NCBI GenBank assembly: GCA_031283115.1
Contig: JAITCK010000117.1
Coordinates: forward strand, 1-6,459
DNA length: 6,459 nt
Direction of reading: 5' to 3'
From: Cellulomonadaceae bacterium
GTDB lineage: Bacteria > Actinomycetota > Actinomycetes > Actinomycetales > Cellulomonadaceae
Below are positions 5,091-6,459 of the stretch, piece after piece (within the stretch, counting starts at the first letter, position 1; each line of letters starts with the position of its first letter). The translations under genes were made by a program, and so were the position numbers. A model generated the notes under the pieces. The model ran no database searches and was not told where the DNA came from. It saw nothing but the letters and a program-made list of their open reading frames with translations.

Positions 5091-6458
5091 TCACGCATAC
5101 CCGTAGCGGCGACGCATTGCTGCGAAGAAGACCAGGGACATGGACAGCGCCAGGAGTTCGGCTGCGGGTAGGGCCAGCCAGACGCCGTTGACGTCCAAGA
5201 TGGCCGGGAGCAGGGACAGCATAAACAACACAAAGACGAGGGTGCGGAAGAAGGACAACACGCCAGACACCACGCCATTGTTCAGCGCGGTAAACATGAC
5301 CGACGCAAACCCGTTGACGCCCATAAACAAAAAGCCGATAAGGCCGAATCGGAAGGCGACTATCGCCATGTCGTAGATGGGGGTTCCGGTGGGGACGTAG
5401 ATGATGGTCAGCGGGTGGGCCAGGAACCAGCCAGCCACAATGCTCACCACCGACGCGACTCCGATAATGGCGAGACTGCGGCGGAACAAACGCCGCAACC
5501 GGTCAGTATCGCCCTTGCCGTAGTTGAAAGAGATAATCGGTGCGATACCCGTCGCGTATCCGAGGAATGTTGACATCAGTAGCATCTGGCCGACCATCAT
5601 CACTCCGACAGCTGCCACGCCCTCATAACCACGCAAGTCAATGAGGATGTTATTCATCACGAGGCCGGTAATCGACCCCGCCAGCATAGTTATCATCTCG
5701 GACATGCCATTGACCGCGACGTTACCCAGTATGCGCAAATTCCACTGTGGACGCACAAAATGCAGCGCTCCATCACGGTTACGCGCAAAATAGACAACAC
5801 CACCGACGGCAGGAATGCTATATCCAATCATGGTGGCTAAAGCCGCACCACGAAGCCCCCACTGCCAATGCGCGATGAGCAGGAAGTTCAACCCAAGATT
5901 GACGGCGCCACCGATAAAAGTGAGAACAAAACCGAGATTCGGCTTGCCTTCGGTGATAAAGAACTGCTGGATAAAGAATCCGACCATAGCCATCGGCATC
6001 ATCCACAGCAACGGCTGCATGTATTCCGAAGCCAAGGGCCGCAAAAAGTCGTCGGCACCGATAATCCCCAGCAGCGCGTCAGGGAACAGTAAGCCCAAGG
6101 CACCGAGAAGAACTGAAGACCCGAAGGTGACCAGCGTGAGCATGGTGAAGTTGGCCCGCGCCGCGTGAGTCTCCCCTTGGGCAAGTTGCTTAGCAACAAC
6201 GGCAGACCCGCCGATAGACAACATGAGTCCGAAAGCCATGGCAAAGGCAACCAAGGGCCACACAATGCCGGTGGCCGCAAAGGATGCTGCGTCGATGACG
6301 CGGGCGGCAAAAATTCCGTCAACCATGCCGAAGGCAGACATGGATACGGTGGCCGCAATGGTGGGGGCCGAAAACTTGAGCAGCCAGCGGGTGGAGATAG
6401 GCCGGCCTAGGGCTGCATCCTGGTAAGTCGCGGGGGGTGTCGCGGTCGCGGAGGCCGC
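5091..6458 (-). CDS. MATE-family efflux transporter (5' end outside window)
   Basis: The reading frame stays open from the stop at 5091 to the right edge, giving 455 visible residues; MATE proteins are usually about 440-480. An internal ATG at 6341 is not the start, because the 39 codons before it encode typical family sequence: a loop with LGRPIST, then WLLKFSAPTIAATVS of the first membrane helix, continuing into GMVDGIF. Later features are GLMLSIGGSAVVAKQLAQG (about 76-94) and APIISFNYGKGD (about 301-312), which resemble the MepA-like branch. About twelve hydrophobic segments fit the family, which exports cationic drugs, metabolites or toxins using Na+ or H+ gradients. The C-terminus is short and basic (AMRRRYGYA). 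No link to sugar-acid use is evident, and a hairpin and promoter separate it from the operon. Its middle part is clearly poorer in GC than the neighbouring genes. The substrate is unknown. Confidence 0.9.
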   Translation of the reverse strand, partial: AASATATPPATYQDAALGRPISTRWLLKFSAPTIAATVSMSAFGMVDGIFAARVIDAASFAATGIVWPLVAFAMAFGLMLSIGGSAVVAKQLAQGETHAARANFTMLTLVTFGSSVLLGALGLLFPDALLGIIGADDFLRPLASEYMQPLLWMMPMAMVGFFIQQFFITEGKPNLGFVLTFIGGAVNLGLNFLLIAHWQWGLRGAALATMIGYSIPAVGGVVYFARNRDGALHFVRPQWNLRILGNVAVNGMSEMITMLAGSITGLVMNNILIDLRGYEGVAAVGVMMVGQMLLMSTFLGYATGIAPIISFNYGKGDTDRLRRLFRRSLAIIGVASVVSIVAGWFLAHPLTIIYVPTGTPIYDMAIVAFRFGLIGFLFMGVNGFASVMFTALNNGVVSGVLSFFRTLVFVLFMLSLLPAILDVNGVWLALPAAELLALSMSLVFFAAMRRRYGYA

Positions 6459-6459
6459 T

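Noticed and set aside
6339..6341. ATG at 6341 as the start of the MATE gene
   Set aside because: The frame is open upstream to the window edge and encodes the expected first-helix sequence, so the true start is outside the window.

Overview
The window comes from a GC-rich bacterium, most likely an actinomycete. The reasons are strongly G/C-biased third codon positions, AAGGA-type ribosome sites and compact same-strand gene packing. No rRNA, tRNA or mobile-element marker fixes the genus. Every gene I can support lies on the minus strand, so transcription runs from the right edge of the window to the left.

From right to left: a multidrug/toxin-extrusion (MATE) family exporter occupies about 6458-5091 and has its 5' end outside the window. 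A 237-bp gap follows. It holds a terminator-like hairpin just after the exporter, then three phased direct repeats next to a TATAAC -10 element, then a structured leader. Four closely spaced genes come next: a GntP-family organic-acid permease (4853-3366), a four-carbon acid-sugar kinase of the former DUF1537 family (3269-1926), a PdxA2-type 4-phospho-tetronate dehydrogenase (1869-823), and a DeoR-family regulator (792 to the left edge, probably lacking only its last few residues). The gaps between these four are 96, 56 and 30 bp.

Read together, the last four genes form a self-regulated catabolic operon for a four-carbon sugar acid, D-threonate or D-erythronate. The permease imports the acid and the kinase makes the 4-phosphate. 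The PdxA2 enzyme oxidises C3, and the product loses CO2 to give dihydroxyacetone phosphate for glycolysis. The DeoR protein probably senses a phosphorylated intermediate and acts on the phased repeats at the promoter. The pathway chemistry is established for kinase/PdxA2 pairs in other bacteria; the exact substrate here and the operator assignment are inferences.

The most interesting non-coding features are the 10-bp-phased triple repeat at the promoter, a near-duplicate of the kinase translation-start region 33 bp upstream of the real one, and a 42-nt G-free stretch of transcript between kinase and dehydrogenase. I found no CRISPR array, insertion sequence, phage gene or RNA gene, and no wholly new system.
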